Source: an uncultured Lachnospiraceae bacterium
Lineage (GTDB): Bacteria; Bacillota; Clostridia; Lachnospirales; Lachnospiraceae
Length of the DNA: 15,346 nt
Direction: 5' to 3'
NCBI GenBank assembly: GCA_946623295.1
Contig: CAMOQY010000013.1
Coordinates: 1-15,346 of the forward strand
Below are positions 13,800 through 15,346 of this stretch, piece after piece. The notes under the pieces are model-generated. The model was given only the letters and a program-made list of their open reading frames with translations, did not search any database and was not told where the DNA came from. Made by a program: the position numbers and the translations under genes. How positions within the stretch are numbered: the first letter of the stretch is position 1; every line of letters starts with the position of its first letter.

Positions 13800-14783
13800 A
13801 TGCTTGATCAGGTAAAGAAGGGCTATATAGGAAACGCCAGACAACTTTTCGGAGTCCGCCGGGTGATCGCTGACGAGGGAAGAGCGTCGGGAACTCATAT
13901 TATCGAAGTAAACACCGCCGGAGGGCTTTGCCTGGACGTACTGCCGGACGCAGGGCTCGATCTCGGCCAGGCGAGGTTTTGCGGGGTCAATATGTCGTGG
14001 ATGTCAAAAAACGGATACGACAGTCCTGCCGCGATCTCATCGCACGAGACCGAGTTCGTCAATACCTTCCCCGGCGGTCTGCTCTATACCTGCGGCCTGC
14101 GCAGCGCCGGCCCTGCCAACCGCGACGGAGATGAATGGCATCCGCTTCACGGCAGATATCACTCTCTGCAGGCTGAGGAGGTTTGCGCGGAAACCGCAGG
14201 CGACGTGATGGTGATCCGCGGGAGGGTGCGCGAGAGCGCTCTCTTCGGACATTGTCTGGAGCTTCGCAGGAAGATCACGATCCCCTGCTTTGGAGCGTCC
14301 GTCACGATAGAGGACGAGCTGACAAACCTGTCGCCGCGCCCCGAGGAATACATGCAGATATATCACTGCAATTTCGGTTATCCGATGCTCTCGGAAAAGG
14401 CGTATCTCGAGCTCCCGCAGGAGCGCGAGACGATCCCCAGGACCGAGTGGGCGCGCGGGGGCCTTGCAAAGGCGCTTACGTTCGAGCAGCCCGTGGACGG
14501 CGAGGAGGAGAGAGTATTTTTCCACAAAATGAAGAGCGATTTTAGCGCAAAGCTGATCAATCCTTCTCTCGGAATGAGCATGAAGATGACCTGGAGCGGC
14601 GATACGCTGCCGATCCTTTCCCAATGGCGCAGCATGGCCTCCGGCGATTACGTACTGGGACTGGAGCCGACAAACAGCTATATAATGGGACGCAGCAGCG
14701 AGCGTAAAAACGGTACGCTGCCGGTGCTCGGCGCATTCGAGACCATAAAGAACACGGTAAAAATAGAATTTCTTGCCGAGTAA
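13800..14783 (+). CDS. DUF4432 / aldose 1-epimerase-like protein
   Basis: Galactose-mutarotase-like beta-sandwich protein, 327 residues, cytosolic. Family features: GGLCLDVLPDAGLDLGQARFCG (about 40-61), the FPGGLLYTCGLRSAGPAN block (about 90-107), HPLHGRYHS (about 114-122) with His residues placed as in mutarotase active sites, YHCNFGYP (about 186-193) and LEPTNSY (about 293-299), where mutarotases place a conserved Glu. DUF4432 members are annotated as aldose 1-epimerase family proteins; an anomer-converting role on the sugar entering the isomerase pathway fits the context but is inferred. Preceded by its own promoter and a good ribosome site, so it can be expressed apart from the isomerase-kinase-aldolase genes. 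It ends 65 bp before the rRNA -35; I see no strong terminator between them. Confidence 0.82.
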   Translation: MLDQVKKGYIGNARQLFGVRRVIADEGRASGTHIIEVNTAGGLCLDVLPDAGLDLGQARFCGVNMSWMSKNGYDSPAAISSHETEFVNTFPGGLLYTCGLRSAGPANRDGDEWHPLHGRYHSLQAEEVCAETAGDVMVIRGRVRESALFGHCLELRRKITIPCFGASVTIEDELTNLSPRPEEYMQIYHCNFGYPMLSEKAYLELPQERETIPRTEWARGGLAKALTFEQPVDGEEERVFFHKMKSDFSAKLINPSLGMSMKMTWSGDTLPILSQWRSMASGDYVLGLEPTNSYIMGRSSERKNGTLPVLGAFETIKNTVKIEFLAE

Positions 14784-14848
14784 ACGGCCCTATATAATAG
14801 GAAGAAACTCAAAACCGAAAAAAAGTCAGAAATTCCTAAAAAAACTTG

Positions 14849-14878
14849 TTGACAACATCTACCCAAAAGTGTTATATT
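14849..14878 (+). promoter_or_regulatory. rRNA operon promoter
   Basis: Perfect -35 TTGACA (14849-14854), 18-bp spacer, TGT-TATATT extended -10 (hexamer 14873-14878). The 40 bp upstream are A/T tracts (gaaaaaaagtc, cctaaaaaaac) as in UP elements. The start would be near 14885, about 150 nt before mature 16S. No second complete promoter was found. Confidence 0.85.
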
Positions 14879-14885
14879 AATCGTC

Positions 14886-15037
14886 GCCGCTCCGCTGGGG
14901 CGGCACTACGTACCTTGACAAATGAACAACATATCCAACCCTGAAAAATTTCAAAAATTTTCAGAAAAAAGAACGAAACCTAAACAAAGGTAAATTAGGG
15001 GATAAATGAGGCAGCTCATTTTGAACCGGACGAATTT
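14886..15037 (+). other. rRNA leader with boxB-like hairpin, boxA-like segment and AU-rich stem
   Basis: Transcribed spacer ahead of 16S. It opens with GCCGCTCC/GGGGCGGC (14886-14893 with 14897-14904, one G-U pair, 3-nt loop), then a 'taccttgacaaa' segment from 14911 that resembles the CCTTGA-type boxA sequences of Firmicutes rRNA operons, then an AU-rich stem CTGAAAA/TTTTCAG (14941-14947 with 14958-14964). The hairpin-then-boxA order is that of antitermination sites; the assignment is by resemblance only. No ORF is expected here. Confidence 0.5.

Positions 15038-15346
<309 letters not shown>

Noticed and set aside
14793..14798. TATAAT as a second rRNA promoter
   Set aside because: No TTGACA-like hexamer lies 15-19 bp upstream; it falls within a small AT palindrome just after the DUF4432 stop.
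14915..14920. TTGACA in the leader as the -35 of a further promoter
   Set aside because: No -10-like hexamer follows at 16-18 bp. The segment fits better as a boxA-like part of the leader.

Overview
The window looks like a piece of chromosome from a Clostridia member, most likely Lachnospiraceae. The partial 16S rRNA at the right end has the opening, the V1-V2 layout and the 'taataccgcataagcgcac' phrase typical of that family. Shine-Dalgarno sites are strong (GGAGG-type) and the gene families (YesL, PocR/AraC, cytoplasmic GH3) fit a gut or rumen plant-polysaccharide degrader. Coding DNA is rather GC-rich by eye. No transposase, tRNA or CRISPR array was seen. The species assignment is inference from about 300 nt of 16S.

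Region 1 (1-6740, plus strand) reads as one transcription unit: the 3' end of a D-2-hydroxyacid dehydrogenase, a 145-nt palindromic intergenic element, an aldo/keto reductase, a metallo-beta-lactamase-fold hydrolase, a YesL/DUF624 membrane protein, a GH3 beta-glycosidase and a GH28-like beta-helix protein. The last five genes are spaced by 14 nt or less or overlap. None of the hydrolases has a visible signal peptide, so imported oligosaccharides are probably processed in the cytoplasm.

Region 2 (6773-9703, minus strand) holds a large protein with a predicted six-hairpin (alpha/alpha toroid) fold and no family I can name, and behind it a PocR-domain AraC regulator. Between them an 11-bp motif is repeated 21 bp apart, directly upstream of a weak -35 and an extended -10. 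This is the classic geometry of an AraC-type activator site.

Region 3 (9908-14783, plus strand) encodes a compact sugar pathway: a FucI/AraA-like aldose isomerase, a translationally coupled FGGY kinase, a class II FBA-type aldolase and, from its own promoter, a DUF4432 mutarotase-like protein. Mutarotation, isomerisation, phosphorylation and aldol cleavage would make a complete route from a free aldose to C3 units. The substrate cannot be read from the sequence. The PocR domain and the fucose-type isomerase hint at a deoxysugar or pentose.

Region 4 (14784-15346) is the start of an rRNA operon: an AT-rich upstream region, a strong promoter, a structured leader and the first ~310 nt of 16S rRNA.
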